A stretch of DNA of 64,000 nucleotides from Ruegeria sp. HKCCD8929 (GCF_013031405.1 NZ_WPZY01000004.1:310001-374000); one strand, 5' to 3'; counted from the first letter of the stretch, positions 26,214 through 36,023 are shown. Program-made: numbers and translations. The notes: generated from the sequence alone by a model not told the origin.

Positions 26214-26627
26214 ATGACTCGTATCCTTGCCACCGCGCTTGTTGGCCTGCTGGCCGTTCCAGCCTTCGCCGAGGGCGATGCAGAGAAGGGCGAAAAAGCC
26301 TTCAACAAATGCAAGTCCTGCCACACCATCGAAAGCGATGCCGGCGAAACCATCGTCAAGGGCGGCAAGACCGGCCCGAACCTCTACGGCATTGCCGGAC
26401 GCACCGCGGGTACCGTCGAAGGTTATAAATACGGCAAAAGCCTGGTCGAGGCCGGAGAGAAGGGTCTGGTCTGGGATGAGGCCACTTTCGTCGAGTATTC
26501 CCAGGACCCCAAGGCGTTCCTGAAAACCTATCTCGAGGACGATGGCGCGAAGTCCAAGATGACCTTCAAGCTGAGGAAAGGCGCGGAAGACGTCTATGCC
26601 TATCTCGCGAGCGTGGCGTCCGAATAA
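26214..26627 (+). CDS. Class I cytochrome c2-type electron carrier
   Basis: From the ATG at 26214 (GGAG ribosome site) the precursor has 137 residues: a signal peptide (MTRILATALVGLLAVPAFAE), then a haem-binding CKSCH (Cys33, Cys36, His37). A distal Met116 sits in the AKSKMTFKL motif characteristic of cytochrome c2/c550. It would shuttle electrons in the periplasm between the bc1 complex and terminal acceptors. An in-frame upstream start would place the signal peptide internally, so it was rejected. A strong terminator follows the stop. Confidence 0.93.
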   Translation: MTRILATALVGLLAVPAFAEGDAEKGEKAFNKCKSCHTIESDAGETIVKGGKTGPNLYGIAGRTAGTVEGYKYGKSLVEAGEKGLVWDEATFVEYSQDPKAFLKTYLEDDGAKSKMTFKLRKGAEDVYAYLASVASE

Positions 26628-26657
26628 CGCTCCACATACACTCGTCAACCCTTCGCG

Positions 26658-26682
26658 AAGGCCGCAGCCCCCTGCGGCCTTT
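26658..26682 (+). terminator. Intrinsic terminator after cytochrome c2
   Basis: A 10-bp stem (AAGGCCGCAG at 26658-26667, CTGCGGCCTT at 26672-26681) with loop CCCC is followed by TTCGT. The U-tract is short, as in many high-GC genomes, but the stem is perfect. Confidence 0.8.
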
Positions 26683-26847
26683 CGTGCGATTGATCGCGCG
26701 CCGGTTCGGCGCCACTTTGAAACCGGAGCCGGTTGAAAGGGCCATCCCGCCTACTCAGCATAGCCGATATGCCTCTGGTCGATCCGGCCATCCAAACGCC
26801 CGCCCAAGCCGCCCCCGACAGGCGCAGTGGCAGCAGGAGAAACTGAC

Positions 26848-27390
26848 ATGGGAATCATGATCCCGGCATGGGTCGATGGCGAACTGACCCCCGTGGACAA
26901 GCTGGAGGCGCATGAAAAGGGCCTCAAGCACAAGGCCGTGTCAGTCTTTGTCGTGCGCGGAATGGAGATCCTGATGCAGCGCCGGGCCATGGGCAAATAC
27001 CACACGCCGGGCCTGTGGGCGAACACCTGCTGCACCCATCCCGACTGGGACGAAACCTCGTCCGCCTGCGCAGTGCGGCGTCTGGGCGAGGAATTGGGGA
27101 TCGGCGGCCTGTATCCCGAGTACCGTCACCGGCTGGAGTATCACGCCGATGTCGGCAACAACATGGTCGAGAATGAGGTGGTGGACGTGTTCCTGGCCCA
27201 CGCCCGTGGAGCATTGGCGATGGAGCCCAATCCGGACGAGGTGATGGATACCCGCTGGATCGATTATCACGACCTGCTCGCCGAAGTGAAACGCCACCCC
27301 GAACGCTTTACGCCCTGGCTCAAGATCTATCTGCATCATCACGCCGACACGATCTTTGGCCCTGATCTGATCATCTCCGCCAAGGCCTGA
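26848..27390 (+). CDS. idi: Isopentenyl-diphosphate delta-isomerase, type I
   Basis: The 180-residue Nudix-fold enzyme has the catalytic Cys in NTCCTHP (Cys61/62) and the catalytic Glu in ENEVVDVF (Glu108/110 region), with metal ligands in the HKAVSVFVV and CAVRRLGEELG segments. It interconverts IPP and DMAPP for isoprenoid synthesis in the cytoplasm. The ATG at 26848 follows AGGAGA; a GTG-type extension seven codons upstream is less likely. Its neighbours on the same strand are the cytochrome c2 gene and a flavin monooxygenase. Confidence 0.95.
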   Translation: MGIMIPAWVDGELTPVDKLEAHEKGLKHKAVSVFVVRGMEILMQRRAMGKYHTPGLWANTCCTHPDWDETSSACAVRRLGEELGIGGLYPEYRHRLEYHADVGNNMVENEVVDVFLAHARGALAMEPNPDEVMDTRWIDYHDLLAEVKRHPERFTPWLKIYLHHHADTIFGPDLIISAKA

Positions 27391-27449
27391 GGCTTGCGCC
27401 CCGCGCCCCTGCCTGTTTCTCTGGGCCCGGACGGACGGAGGGCGGGACA

Positions 27450-28748
27450 ATGACCATACTGATCGCGGGTGGCGGCATTGCGGGGCTTAGCCTGGGCCTG
27501 ACCCTGCACCAGATCGGCGTTCCTTTTCGCATCTTCGAGGCCGCGCGCCAGATCCGCCCCATGGGCGTCGGCATCAACCTGCAACCCAACGCGGTGCGCG
27601 AGCTGCTGGATCTGGGCCTGGGTGCCGAGCTTGAGGCCATCGGGGTCAAAACGCGGCAATACGGGTTTTATTCCAAGCTCGGCAAGACCATCTGGGAGGA
27701 ACCGCGCGGCACTTGGGCCGGTTATGCTTGGCCGCAATACTCGGTGCATCGCGGGCACCTGCAGATGATGCTCCATCACGCGCTGATCGATCGGGCCGGG
27801 CCGGATTGCGTGGTCACCGGCGCGCGGGCGGTCGGGTTCGATACGACCGACGGCGTTTCCGTGTTGCGGCTCGAAGATGGTCGTCGGGTCGAAGGTACGC
27901 TGTTGGTGGGGACCGACGGCATCCATTCGGCGCTCAGGGCGCAGATGTACCCGGACGAGGGCGAACCGATCTGGAATGGCCGCGTCCTCTGGCGCGCCAC
28001 CACGCAGGCGCCGGTCTGGTTCGGCGGGGCGGCGATGGTGATGATCGGGCATGATGCGCTGCGGCTGGTGGCCTATCCGATCTCGAACCCCGATGCTGAC
28101 GGGATCGCAACGATCAATTGGATCGCCGAGAAACGCTTTCCGCTGGATGCCGAGTGGAAGAAAGAGGATTGGAACCGCGCCGCCGATATCGGTGATTTCC
28201 TGCCCGAGTTCGAGGATTGGCGGTTCGATTGGATCGACGTGCCGGCCCTGATCCGCGGTGCCGAAGTGGTTTATGAATACCCGATGGTCGACCGCGACCC
28301 GCTACCCCGCTGGAACCACGGCCCCGTCACGCTCATGGGACATGCCGCACATCCGACCTATCCAGTGGGCTCGAACGGGGCCAGCCAGGCCATCATCGAT
28401 GCCCGCGTCATCGGAGCAAAACTGCTGGAGCACGGCCCGACTCCCGCCGCCCTGACCGCCTATGAGGGCGAAATGCGCCCCCTGACAACCGTCGTCGGTC
28501 GGGCCAACCGCGCGGGCGGAGGCCCGGACGCGGTGCTGCAGCGGGTCGAGGATTTGTGCGGTGGCGATTTCGGGGATATCGAGCAGGTGATCCCAAGGGC
28601 AGGACTGGCAGCGCACGCGGAGAAGTACAAATCTATAGCTGGGTTCTCGATTGCGGACCTGAATGCGAGACCGCGGACGATTCCCGAGGGCGCGCTGGTT
28701 CGTAACCAGGCTCTAAGAGCCAAATATCGGGTCAGTCAGACAGACTGA
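27450..28748 (+). CDS. Flavin-dependent oxidoreductase (PhzS/aromatic hydroxylase-like)
   Basis: The 432-residue protein opens with the FAD-binding GGGIAGLSLG motif, then GINLQPNAVREL and a DGIHSALRAQ segment of class A flavin monooxygenases. The C-terminal GD-type motif appears as LMGHAAHPTYPVGSNGASQAI; the usual Asp that contacts the FAD ribose is replaced by His298. Family members hydroxylate aromatic or heteroaromatic rings using NAD(P)H and oxygen. Whether this substitution affects activity is unknown. It is 59 bp downstream of idi, but co-function is not evident. The assignment to the family is firm, the substrate is not. Confidence 0.88.
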   Translation: MTILIAGGGIAGLSLGLTLHQIGVPFRIFEAARQIRPMGVGINLQPNAVRELLDLGLGAELEAIGVKTRQYGFYSKLGKTIWEEPRGTWAGYAWPQYSVHRGHLQMMLHHALIDRAGPDCVVTGARAVGFDTTDGVSVLRLEDGRRVEGTLLVGTDGIHSALRAQMYPDEGEPIWNGRVLWRATTQAPVWFGGAAMVMIGHDALRLVAYPISNPDADGIATINWIAEKRFPLDAEWKKEDWNRAADIGDFLPEFEDWRFDWIDVPALIRGAEVVYEYPMVDRDPLPRWNHGPVTLMGHAAHPTYPVGSNGASQAIIDARVIGAKLLEHGPTPAALTAYEGEMRPLTTVVGRANRAGGGPDAVLQRVEDLCGGDFGDIEQVIPRAGLAAHAEKYKSIAGFSIADLNARPRTIPEGALVRNQALRAKYRVSQTD

Positions 28749-28763
28749 AAAGGACCGTCCTTT
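28749..28763 (+). terminator. Short hairpin immediately after the flavin oxidoreductase stop
   Basis: AAAGGA (28749-28754), loop CCG, TCCTTT (28758-28763) lies directly after the TGA. The stem is only 6 bp and there is no separate U-tract, so terminator function is tentative. Confidence 0.4.
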
Positions 28764-28994
28764 CGACCTTGGCGACCAGCCCGGAATCGAGGCACGCAGT
28801 GCCGCCGGGCAGCGCCCAACCGCTCCTATGGGCGGGCGCTATGTTGACGCCGTAGGCCCGCTCGAATCTTGGATGTGGTGGCCCAATAAAGCGACGACCA
28901 CCGATGACAGAGGCACCCACCCGCGGTCAGGCGCCGCCCTGTGTGGGCAAGCAGGCCGATGTCGTCGGCGCAGGGCAAATCCCGCGGCCACACC

Positions 28995-30473
28995 TTAAAA
29001 CATCATCGCCGCTTGAACCGCTTTCTGCCAGCGTGCGTAAGCTGCATCTCGGTCCGATGCGCGCAGAACAGGTTGGAACCTGCGGTCCAAGGCCCAGGTT
29101 TGCGCGAAGCCCTCTTGGTCTGGATAGACATCGGCCTGCATCCCCGCCAGCCAGGCCGCGCCCAAAGCCGTTGTTTCAGGCATCACCGGGCGGTCCACCG
29201 GGGCGCCCAGCAGGTCGGCCAGGCCCTGCATGGCCCAGTCGGATGCGCTCATTCCGCCATCGACGCGCAGGATCACATCCGTTTCGGCGCCCCAGTCGCC
29301 CTGCATCGCCTGCCACAGGTCCCGGGTCTGATAGGCGATGCTTTCCAGCGTCGCCCGCGCGATCTCGGCCCGACCCGAGTTGCGGGTCAGCCCGAACACG
29401 GCACCGCGGCAATCTGGGTTCCAGTAGGGCGCGCCCAGACCGGTGAAGGCAGGCACCAGCACCACATGCTGCGCCGGGTCCGAGCGGGCGGCGAGTTCTC
29501 CGCTTTCTGCCGCGGTTTCGATGATCTGCAACGCGTCCCGCAGCCATTGCACCGCGGCACCCGCGATGAAGATCGAGCCCTCAAGCGCATAGGTTCGCTG
29601 CCCGCCCAGCTGATAGGCAATTGTGGTGAGCAGACGGTTGCGCGACTCGACCGGTTCGGCGCCAGTGTTGAGCAGGGCGAAACAGCCGGTGCCATAGGTG
29701 GATTTCATCATTCCCGGCGCAAAGCAGGCCTGACCCATCGTGGCGGCCTGCTGATCGCCGGCAACGCCGAGGATCGGGATTTCGCCGCCCAGCGCTGTGG
29801 TGGTTCCAAAATCCGCCGCGCAGTCGCGAACCTCGGGCAGCATCGCCATCGGCACGTTCATCAGGTCGCAAATTTCTTCGCTCCACGCGCCCTGATGGAT
29901 GTCGAACTGCAGCGTCCGCGCCGCGTTGGTGGCGTCGGTTGCGTGCACGCGGCCCTCGGTCAGGCGCCAGATCAGGAAACTGTCGATGGTGCCGAACAGA
30001 AGCTCTCCTGCCGCCGCCCGGTCGCGTGCGCCGGGGATGGTGTCGAGCAGCCATTTCACCTTGGTGCCCGAGAAATAGGGGTCCAGCAGCAGGCCGGTTT
30101 GGGCAGTGATGTCATCCTCGCACCCGGCGTGGCGGAACCGGTCGCAGACGTCAGCAGTGCGGCGGTCCTGCCAGACGATGGCGTTGTGGATGGGTTTGCC
30201 GGTCGCCCGATCCCAGATGATCGTGGTCTCGCGCTGGTTGGTGATGCCGATTCCGGCGATCTGTGCGGGCATGACGCCCTGAGCCGCCATCACCTCGCGG
30301 CAGACCGTCAGAACGCTGTCCCAGATCTCGTCCGGGTCATGTTCGACCCAGCCTTCCTGCGGGAAATGCTGGGTGAACTCCGTCTGCGCCGTGCCAACGG
30401 GCCGCATGTCGGCGTCAAACAGAATGGCCCGGGTTGAGGTTGTGCCCTGATCGATAGCCAGAATATGGGTCAT
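28995..30473 (-). CDS. glpK: Glycerol kinase
   Basis: The 492-residue FGGY-family kinase starts with [13 protein letters not shown] (phosphate loop) and contains [44 protein letters not shown] and the C-terminal [12 protein letters not shown] adenosine-binding motif. It phosphorylates glycerol to glycerol-3-phosphate in the cytoplasm. Length matches the family. A GGGAGGGCAGG site precedes the ATG. No glpF or glpD is adjacent; the upstream neighbours on the same strand are panC and panB. The 246-bp convergent region at its 3' end contains no recognisable gene. Confidence 0.97.
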   Translation of the reverse strand: MTHILAIDQGTTSTRAILFDADMRPVGTAQTEFTQHFPQEGWVEHDPDEIWDSVLTVCREVMAAQGVMPAQIAGIGITNQRETTIIWDRATGKPIHNAIVWQDRRTADVCDRFRHAGCEDDITAQTGLLLDPYFSGTKVKWLLDTIPGARDRAAAGELLFGTIDSFLIWRLTEGRVHATDATNAARTLQFDIHQGAWSEEICDLMNVPMAMLPEVRDCAADFGTTTALGGEIPILGVAGDQQAATMGQACFAPGMMKSTYGTGCFALLNTGAEPVESRNRLLTTIAYQLGGQRTYALEGSIFIAGAAVQWLRDALQIIETAAESGELAARSDPAQHVVLVPAFTGLGAPYWNPDCRGAVFGLTRNSGRAEIARATLESIAYQTRDLWQAMQGDWGAETDVILRVDGGMSASDWAMQGLADLLGAPVDRPVMPETTALGAAWLAGMQADVYPDQEGFAQTWALDRRFQPVLRASDRDAAYARWQKAVQAAMMF

Positions 30474-30542
30474 GCCTGCCCTCCCCTTGAACTTTTGAGG
30501 GGGACACTAGCCCGACATATCCCATTCGGACCAGTCCGGAAT

Positions 30543-31394
30543 TCAGGCGGCAGGCACCTCAATATTGTCGATCAGCCGGATGCCTTCCACCAGCGCGGCG
30601 GCGAACAGGCGGGCAGGTTCGCTGGCGCGGCCGAGTGGCTTCAGCGAGGCCGCGCTGCGCAGATCGAGGTATTCGACCTCCGAGAAACCGGCTTCCAGCA
30701 GCCCCGCGCAGGCGTGTTTGGCTACTTCGTCAAAAGCCTCGCCCCGGCCGAGCGCTTCGGCCACCGAGCGCATTGCCGCGTTAAGATGCGCGGCAACCTC
30801 CAACCCCTCGGGCGACAGGCGCAGGTTGCGGGAGGACATGGCCAGACCGGACGCCTCACGCACCGTCGGGCAGCCTATCACCTCGGTCGGGATGTCCAGA
30901 TCGCGGGCCATGCGGCGGACGACCATCAGTTGCTGATAGTCCTTTTCTCCAAAATAGGCTCTGTTTGCGCGCGTCTGCAGGAAGAGTTTAGCGACCACTG
31001 TCGCCACCCCGTCGAAATGACCGGGGCGGAATTCGCCCTCCATCACGTCCGTGAGGCCCGCGACCGAGACATTGGTGGCAAAGCCCGCGGGATAGATCTG
31101 GTCGGGCTCGGGGACATAGATCGCATCGACGCCATAAGGCTCCAGCTTGACGGCATCGTCAGCCTCGGTGCGGGGGTATTTGGCGAGGTCTTCTGGGTTG
31201 TTGAACTGCTTGGGGTTCACGAAGATCGTCACGATCACCCGGTCGCACTCGGCCTTTGCGGCCTCGACCAGCGACAGATGTCCCTGATGCAGCGCACCCA
31301 TGGTCGGCACCACGCCGATCACCTCACCCGCGCGGGTCCACTCGGAGGTCTTGGCGTGCAGATCGGCCAGTTGCCGCAGGATGGGGACGGTCAT
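30543..31394 (-). CDS. panC: Pantoate-beta-alanine ligase
   Basis: The 283-residue product has the HIGH-type nucleotide motif [15 protein letters not shown], the IFVNPKQFN substrate segment, [14 protein letters not shown] and a KMSKS-like MSSRNLRLS loop. It condenses pantoate and beta-alanine to pantothenate in coenzyme A synthesis. Its ATG overlaps the panB stop by 4 bp (ATGA), so the two are one transcript. Length is normal for the family. Confidence 0.97.
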   Translation of the reverse strand: MTVPILRQLADLHAKTSEWTRAGEVIGVVPTMGALHQGHLSLVEAAKAECDRVIVTIFVNPKQFNNPEDLAKYPRTEADDAVKLEPYGVDAIYVPEPDQIYPAGFATNVSVAGLTDVMEGEFRPGHFDGVATVVAKLFLQTRANRAYFGEKDYQQLMVVRRMARDLDIPTEVIGCPTVREASGLAMSSRNLRLSPEGLEVAAHLNAAMRSVAEALGRGEAFDEVAKHACAGLLEAGFSEVEYLDLRSAASLKPLGRASEPARLFAAALVEGIRLIDNIEVPAA

Positions 31395-32230
31395 GCTTTG
31401 GGTCCTTTGGCCGGGGCCTGATCGGCAAAGATATGTTCGTCGGCAGGAAAGCTGCGGGCGCGCACTTCGGCGGCGTATTCAGCGATGGCGGCTTCGGCCT
31501 GCGGGCCAAGCTCGGCATAGCGCTTGACGAATTTCGGTTTGAAGGCGGTGAAAAAGCCCAGCATGTCATCGACCACCAGGATCTGACCGTCGCACCCGGC
31601 GGACGCGCCGATGCCGATAGTGGGGATCGGTACCTCGGCGGTGATCTGGTCGGCGAGAGTGGCGGGCACCTTTTCCAGCACCACCGAGAACGCCCCGGCC
31701 TCGGCCACGGCGCGGGCATCGGCCAGAACCGCCTGCGCCTGCGCATCGCGGCCCTGCACCTTGTAGCCGCCCAGCGTGTTGATGGATTGCGGGGTCAGGC
31801 CGATATGGGCCATGACCGGGATGCCGCGTTTCACCAGAAAGCGGATGGTTTCGGCCATCTCGACCCCGCCTTCCAGCTTGACCGCACCGGCGCCGGTTTC
31901 GGCCATCAGCCGGGCAGCGTTGCGGAACGCCTGTGCCGGGCCCTCTTCGTATGACGCAAACGGCATATCGACGACCATCATCGCCTGATCCAGCCCGCGC
32001 GCAACGGCCTGCCCGTGCAGGATCATCATCTCCATCGTCACGCCGAGGGTCGAGGTCAGCCCGTGCAGCACCATGCCAACACTGTCGCCGACCAGAACAA
32101 AGTCGCAATGGGCATCCATCAGCTGTGCCATCGGCGTGGTGTAGGCGGTCAGGCTGACCAGTGGCTCCCGCCCTTTGCGGGCGCGGATATCCTCGGCGTT
32201 CGGGGCTTTCTTGCGGGCGGTGGCGCTCAT
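31391..32230 (-). CDS. panB: 3-methyl-2-oxobutanoate hydroxymethyltransferase
   Basis: The 279-residue TIM-barrel enzyme carries [13 protein letters not shown] (metal-binding Asp), the AVKLEGG substrate segment, [19 protein letters not shown] and [20 protein letters not shown]. It transfers a hydroxymethyl group to ketoisovalerate, the first committed step of pantothenate synthesis. It leads the panB-panC operon, divergent from the peptide ABC operon starting at 32406, with a 175-bp shared region. Confidence 0.97.
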   Translation of the reverse strand: MSATARKKAPNAEDIRARKGREPLVSLTAYTTPMAQLMDAHCDFVLVGDSVGMVLHGLTSTLGVTMEMMILHGQAVARGLDQAMMVVDMPFASYEEGPAQAFRNAARLMAETGAGAVKLEGGVEMAETIRFLVKRGIPVMAHIGLTPQSINTLGGYKVQGRDAQAQAVLADARAVAEAGAFSVVLEKVPATLADQITAEVPIPTIGIGASAGCDGQILVVDDMLGFFTAFKPKFVKRYAELGPQAEAAIAEYAAEVRARSFPADEHIFADQAPAKGPKA

Positions 32231-32405
32231 CGTCAGTCCTGGTGGCGGATTATGTTGCAGTGCGGCATAGCAGACAGACCCCCCTCATATAAAGCCCGGT
32301 TGCGCCAACATACCCTTGATTGACCCGAGGTTTGCGGAAACAGTGAGGCCAGAGACGCCGGGCCGCAGGGCTCAGGCGACCGGTTCATTACGTGGGGAGA
32401 CGATA

Positions 32406-33893
32406 ATGGGACAGTCATTGAAACGTGGATTTGTGTCGGCTTTGGCGCTGAGTTCCGCGCTGATCGCAGGACAGGCCTGGGCCAAGGATGACATCATCGT
32501 GGCCATGCAGCTTGAACCGCCGCATCTGGACCCGACGAGTGCTGCGGCACAGGCCATCGACTCGGTCGTCTATTCCAACGTGTTCGAGGGGCTGACCCGT
32601 TTCATGGGCGACGGCTCCATCGTGCCGGGGCTGGCGGAAAGCTGGGAAATCTCGGATGACGGTACGGTTTATACCTTCAAACTGAACGATGGTGTGACCT
32701 TTCATGACGGTTCGGCCATGGATGCCGAGGACGTCAAGTTCAGCCTCGATCGGGCTCGGGCCGAAGACAGTGCCAACGCGCAAAAGGCTCTGTTTGCCGG
32801 CATTACCGATGTGAGCGTGGTCGACCCGCTGACCGTACAGGTCACGCTGGGTGAGCCCAACGGCAATTTTCTGTTCAACATGGCTTGGGGCGATGCGGTG
32901 ATCGTGGCGCCCGAGAGCATTGACAGCATCAAGACCAATCCGGTCGGCACTGGCGCCTATACGTTCGCGGAATGGGTGCAGGGCGACAAGATCGTGCTTG
33001 AGCGCAACCCGGACTACTGGGGCGAGCAGCCTGCGCTGGCCAAGGCGACCTTTAAGTTCATCTCGGACCCGACCGCCGCCTTTGCTGCCATGATGGCCGA
33101 GGATGTGGACGTATTCGATAACTTCCCAGCGCCCGAGAACCTGCCGCAGTTCGAGGCCGATCCGCGCTTTCAGGTGCTGGTCGGCTCGACCGAGGGTGAG
33201 ACGATCCTGTCCACCAACAACAAGCAGGCCCCGTTTGATGACCTCCGCGTGCGTCAGGCCGTGGCCCATGCCATCGACCGTCAGGCCATCGTTGATGGTG
33301 CGATGTTCGGTTATGGCACCCCCATCGGCACCCATTTCGCGCCGCATCACCCGGCCTATGTCGATCTGACCAGCAAGTCGGGCCATGACCCCGAACAGGC
33401 CAAGGCGCTGCTGGCCGAGGCGGGGTATGCCGACGGGTTCGAGACCACGCTGCACCTGCCGCCGCCTTCTTACGCCCGGCGTGGAGGTGAGATCATCGCC
33501 GCCCAACTGGCCGAGGTCGGCATCAAGGCCGAGATCATCAACGTCGAATGGGCACAGTGGCTGGAAAGCGTGTTCAAGGGCAAGGATTTCGGTCTGACCA
33601 TCGTCAGCCATACCGAACCGATGGATATCGGCATCTATGCCCGGCCCGACTATTACTTCCAGTATGACAACCCCAAGTTTCAGGCCCTGATGGAGACCCT
33701 GAACACAACCACCGATCCCGATGAGCGCACCAAGCTGCTGGGGCAGGCGCAGACCATGATCGCGCAGGATTATGTCAACGGCTACCTGTTTCAACTGGCC
33801 AAGACCGGGGTTGCCAAGGCGGGTGTGCAGGGCCTGTGGGTCAACGCGCCCACTGCCGCGTTCGAACTGTCCGAGGTCAGCTGGGTGGAATGA
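32406..33893 (+). CDS. ABC transporter substrate-binding protein, family 5 (peptide/opine/nickel type)
   Basis: The 495-residue periplasmic protein has a signal peptide ending AGQAWA and the SBP_bac_5 pattern: EPPHLDPTSAAAQAIDSVVYSNVFEGL at the start, LAESWEISDDGTVYTFKLNDGVTFHDG, and DDLRVRQAVAHAIDRQAIV. It delivers a ligand to the two permeases encoded downstream. The ATG at 32406 follows GGGGAG; an upstream in-frame ATG at 32316 would mask the signal peptide. Specificity is unknown; family 5 includes peptides, opines, glutathione and metal chelates. It leads an apparent operon to 41765, with an ion-channel gene directly after it. Confidence 0.93.
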   Translation: MGQSLKRGFVSALALSSALIAGQAWAKDDIIVAMQLEPPHLDPTSAAAQAIDSVVYSNVFEGLTRFMGDGSIVPGLAESWEISDDGTVYTFKLNDGVTFHDGSAMDAEDVKFSLDRARAEDSANAQKALFAGITDVSVVDPLTVQVTLGEPNGNFLFNMAWGDAVIVAPESIDSIKTNPVGTGAYTFAEWVQGDKIVLERNPDYWGEQPALAKATFKFISDPTAAFAAMMAEDVDVFDNFPAPENLPQFEADPRFQVLVGSTEGETILSTNNKQAPFDDLRVRQAVAHAIDRQAIVDGAMFGYGTPIGTHFAPHHPAYVDLTSKSGHDPEQAKALLAEAGYADGFETTLHLPPPSYARRGGEIIAAQLAEVGIKAEIINVEWAQWLESVFKGKDFGLTIVSHTEPMDIGIYARPDYYFQYDNPKFQALMETLNTTTDPDERTKLLGQAQTMIAQDYVNGYLFQLAKTGVAKAGVQGLWVNAPTAAFELSEVSWVE

Positions 33894-33928
33894 CCCGGCC
33901 ATTGCCGGGGTCCCAGATCGGGCCCCGG
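33894..33928 (+). other. Two mutually exclusive hairpins between binding-protein and channel genes
   Basis: CCCGGC/GCCGGG (33894-33899 with 33904-33909, loop CATT) and CCGGGG/CCCCGG (33905-33910 with 33923-33928) share bases, so only one can form at a time. They lie directly after the binding-protein stop. There is no U-tract. They may stabilise the abundant binding-protein mRNA or attenuate downstream expression. Confidence 0.45.
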
Positions 33929-33961
33929 TCCTGAATTTCACTCAGAGAAGTGTCAACCAAT

Positions 33962-35035
33962 ATGCGCCGATCTGGACTGACTACCCGGTTCCTGCCTTTT
34001 CTCCTGATGGTGTTCTTGCTGTGGCCCGCGATGTCTGCGGCGCAGAACCTGTTTCATTCGGGATCGAGCCCGGCGCCCAGCTCGCGGGACGAGCCGCTTG
34101 AGGTGGCCATCGGCATCCACATTGACCAGATCGTGGAGGTCAATCAGAAATCTGAAAACTACCGCGCCGTGGCCACGATCCGGGCCGAATGGCGCGATCC
34201 GGCGCTGGCCTTCGACGAGGCAGAGTTCGGCAGCGACGTGCGCATTTTCAAGCCTGAGGCCTTTACCGAGCACGCCCTGTCCCTGCCCACCATCGCGCCC
34301 GCCTTCGTGATACAGAACCAGCAGTCGAACCGCTGGATTCATCAATCAGTTGTTGCCGTCTGGTCCGATGGGCGGGTGCGGTATCTTGAGAAGTCTTCCC
34401 TCACCTTGCAGGCACCGCATTTCAACTTTCGTAAGTACCCGTTCGACAAGCAGCGGTTCTATTTCGAGATCGTCTCGGTCTACCCGTCCGACATGGTGAC
34501 CTACACTGTGCTCGAGGACGACTCCGGCCTCGGCAGCCTGCTGGGGGAGGAGGAATGGATTCTCGAGAAGCCCCGGATGCAGCTTTCGAAAGCCACCGGC
34601 CTGTCGGGGATGGAAAGCGACATGGTGGCGCTGGCCTTCGAGGGGCGGCGGCATGTGATGTATTACGTCATCCGTATCTTCCTGCCGATGGTGGTGCTGA
34701 TCGTGGTTAGCTGGACGCTGTTCTTTCTGGACGAATACCGTAAACGGATCGAGATCGCAGGCGCGAACCTGCTGGTCTTTGTCGCCTTCAACTGGGCGGT
34801 GTCGGACGATCTGCCCAAGCTGGGGTATCTGACCTTTCTGGATTTCATCCTGCAATGGATGTTCGTGGTCACCGGCGCCATCATCGCCTTCAACGTGATC
34901 TTGCGACGAATGAAGGTGGCGGGGCGCGAGGCACTGGCGGTCAAGCTCGACAATTACGCGGTCAAATGGATCTATCCACTAGCCTATGTGGCCATCGTAG
35001 GCTTTGCGGTCGGCAATTATCTGGTCATCCACTAG
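33962..35035 (+). CDS. Prokaryotic pentameric ligand-gated ion channel (GLIC-like)
   Basis: The 357-residue product has a signal peptide (residues 1-27), an extracellular beta-sandwich (about 45-230) with the loop FNFRKYPFDKQ (154-164), and four membrane helices: M1 232-256 (LPM...SWT), M2 262-281, M3 290-314 and M4 333-355. The M2 end AFN and the M2-M3 loop DLPKLGYLT match the GLIC-type AFN and LPK(x)PYMT positions, which makes the family call firm. Charged residues (Lys-Arg-Ile-Glu) sit at the cytoplasmic end of M2. The Cys pair of the eukaryotic Cys-loop is absent, as usual in bacteria. Ligand unknown. The ATG at 33962 was chosen over a GTG at 33950. It lies between an ABC binding protein and its permeases. 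Confidence 0.92.
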   Translation: MRRSGLTTRFLPFLLMVFLLWPAMSAAQNLFHSGSSPAPSSRDEPLEVAIGIHIDQIVEVNQKSENYRAVATIRAEWRDPALAFDEAEFGSDVRIFKPEAFTEHALSLPTIAPAFVIQNQQSNRWIHQSVVAVWSDGRVRYLEKSSLTLQAPHFNFRKYPFDKQRFYFEIVSVYPSDMVTYTVLEDDSGLGSLLGEEEWILEKPRMQLSKATGLSGMESDMVALAFEGRRHVMYYVIRIFLPMVVLIVVSWTLFFLDEYRKRIEIAGANLLVFVAFNWAVSDDLPKLGYLTFLDFILQWMFVVTGAIIAFNVILRRMKVAGREALAVKLDNYAVKWIYPLAYVAIVGFAVGNYLVIH

Positions 35036-35075
35036 GCACTGGACCGCCCTGACCCGCGCGCCTAACGTGACTCTG

Positions 35076-36023
35076 ATGCTAAGATACGCGCTGAAACGAC
35101 TGCTTTCCCTGATCCTCAGCCTGGCCGTCGCCTCATTGGTCATTTTCGCGGTGATCGAGGTGGCGCCGGGTGATCCGGCCTCGTTCATGTTGGGGGTCAA
35201 TGCACAGCCCGACACGTTGGCGGCGCTCAGGGCCGAGTTGGGACTGGATGTGTCCAAGCCTCAGCGCTATCTGGCCTGGGTCGGTGGCATGCTGACAGGC
35301 GATTTCGGCACGTCTTACACCTATCGAACGCCAGTCTCGGACATGATCGCCGACCGCCTATGGGTGTCGCTGCCGCTGTCGCTATATGCGCTGACGCTGT
35401 CCACCGCGATTGCCTTTCCGGCAGGCATCTACGCCGCCGCGCGGCGCGGCAAACCGGGGGATGTCGCGGTGATGGGGGCAACCCAGCTGGGTGTCGCGGT
35501 TCCGAATTTCTGGTTTGCGATGATGCTGGTGCTGATCTTCGCCATCAACCTGCGCTGGTTCAACGCGGGTGGCTTTGCGGGGTGGGAGGGCGGCCTGTGG
35601 ACCGGTCTGCATTCCCTGACTCTGCCCGCCATTGCGCTGGCATTGCCGCAGGCTGCAATCCTTGCCCGCGTGATGCGCTCGGCACTGTTGGACATTCTGG
35701 GCGAGGATTTCATGCGTACCGCCCGCGCCAAGGGCTTGTCCCGCCGTCAGGCGCTGTGGCGGCACGGGGTGCGTAATGCGCTGATCCCGGTGTTGACAAT
35801 CATCGGGCTGCAATTCTCGTTCCTGCTGGCCGGTTCGATCATCATTGAGCAGGTGTTCTATCTGCCCGGCCTCGGGCGGCTGGTGTTTCAGGCGATCTCG
35901 TCCCGCGACCTGATCGTGGTGGAGTCGGTGGTCATGCTGCTGGTCTTTGCCGTCATCACCGTGAACTTTCTGGTCGATCTCGCCTATGCCGCCGTCGATC
36001 CGCGGCTGAGGAGCCGGACATGA
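35076..36023 (+). CDS. ABC transporter permease, DppB/OppB-like
   Basis: The 315-residue membrane protein starts with a typical DppB N-terminus (MLRYALKRLLSLI) and has VAPGDPASFMLG, LGVAVPNFWFAMMLV and the EAA loop DFMRTARAKGLSRRQALWRHGVRNALIP that contacts the ATPase. About six helices are seen. It forms the import channel with the second permease. The ATG at 35076 gives a normal length; upstream in-frame sequence overlaps the channel gene. It lies 40 bp after the ion-channel stop and overlaps the next permease by 4 bp. Confidence 0.95.
   Translation: MLRYALKRLLSLILSLAVASLVIFAVIEVAPGDPASFMLGVNAQPDTLAALRAELGLDVSKPQRYLAWVGGMLTGDFGTSYTYRTPVSDMIADRLWVSLPLSLYALTLSTAIAFPAGIYAAARRGKPGDVAVMGATQLGVAVPNFWFAMMLVLIFAINLRWFNAGGFAGWEGGLWTGLHSLTLPAIALALPQAAILARVMRSALLDILGEDFMRTARAKGLSRRQALWRHGVRNALIPVLTIIGLQFSFLLAGSIIIEQVFYLPGLGRLVFQAISSRDLIVVESVVMLLVFAVITVNFLVDLAYAAVDPRLRSRT

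Noticed and set aside
28749..28994. Possible small gene in the 246-bp convergent region after the flavin oxidoreductase
   Set aside because: Short open frames here lack ribosome sites and any family-like or membrane pattern; only a weak hairpin is supported.
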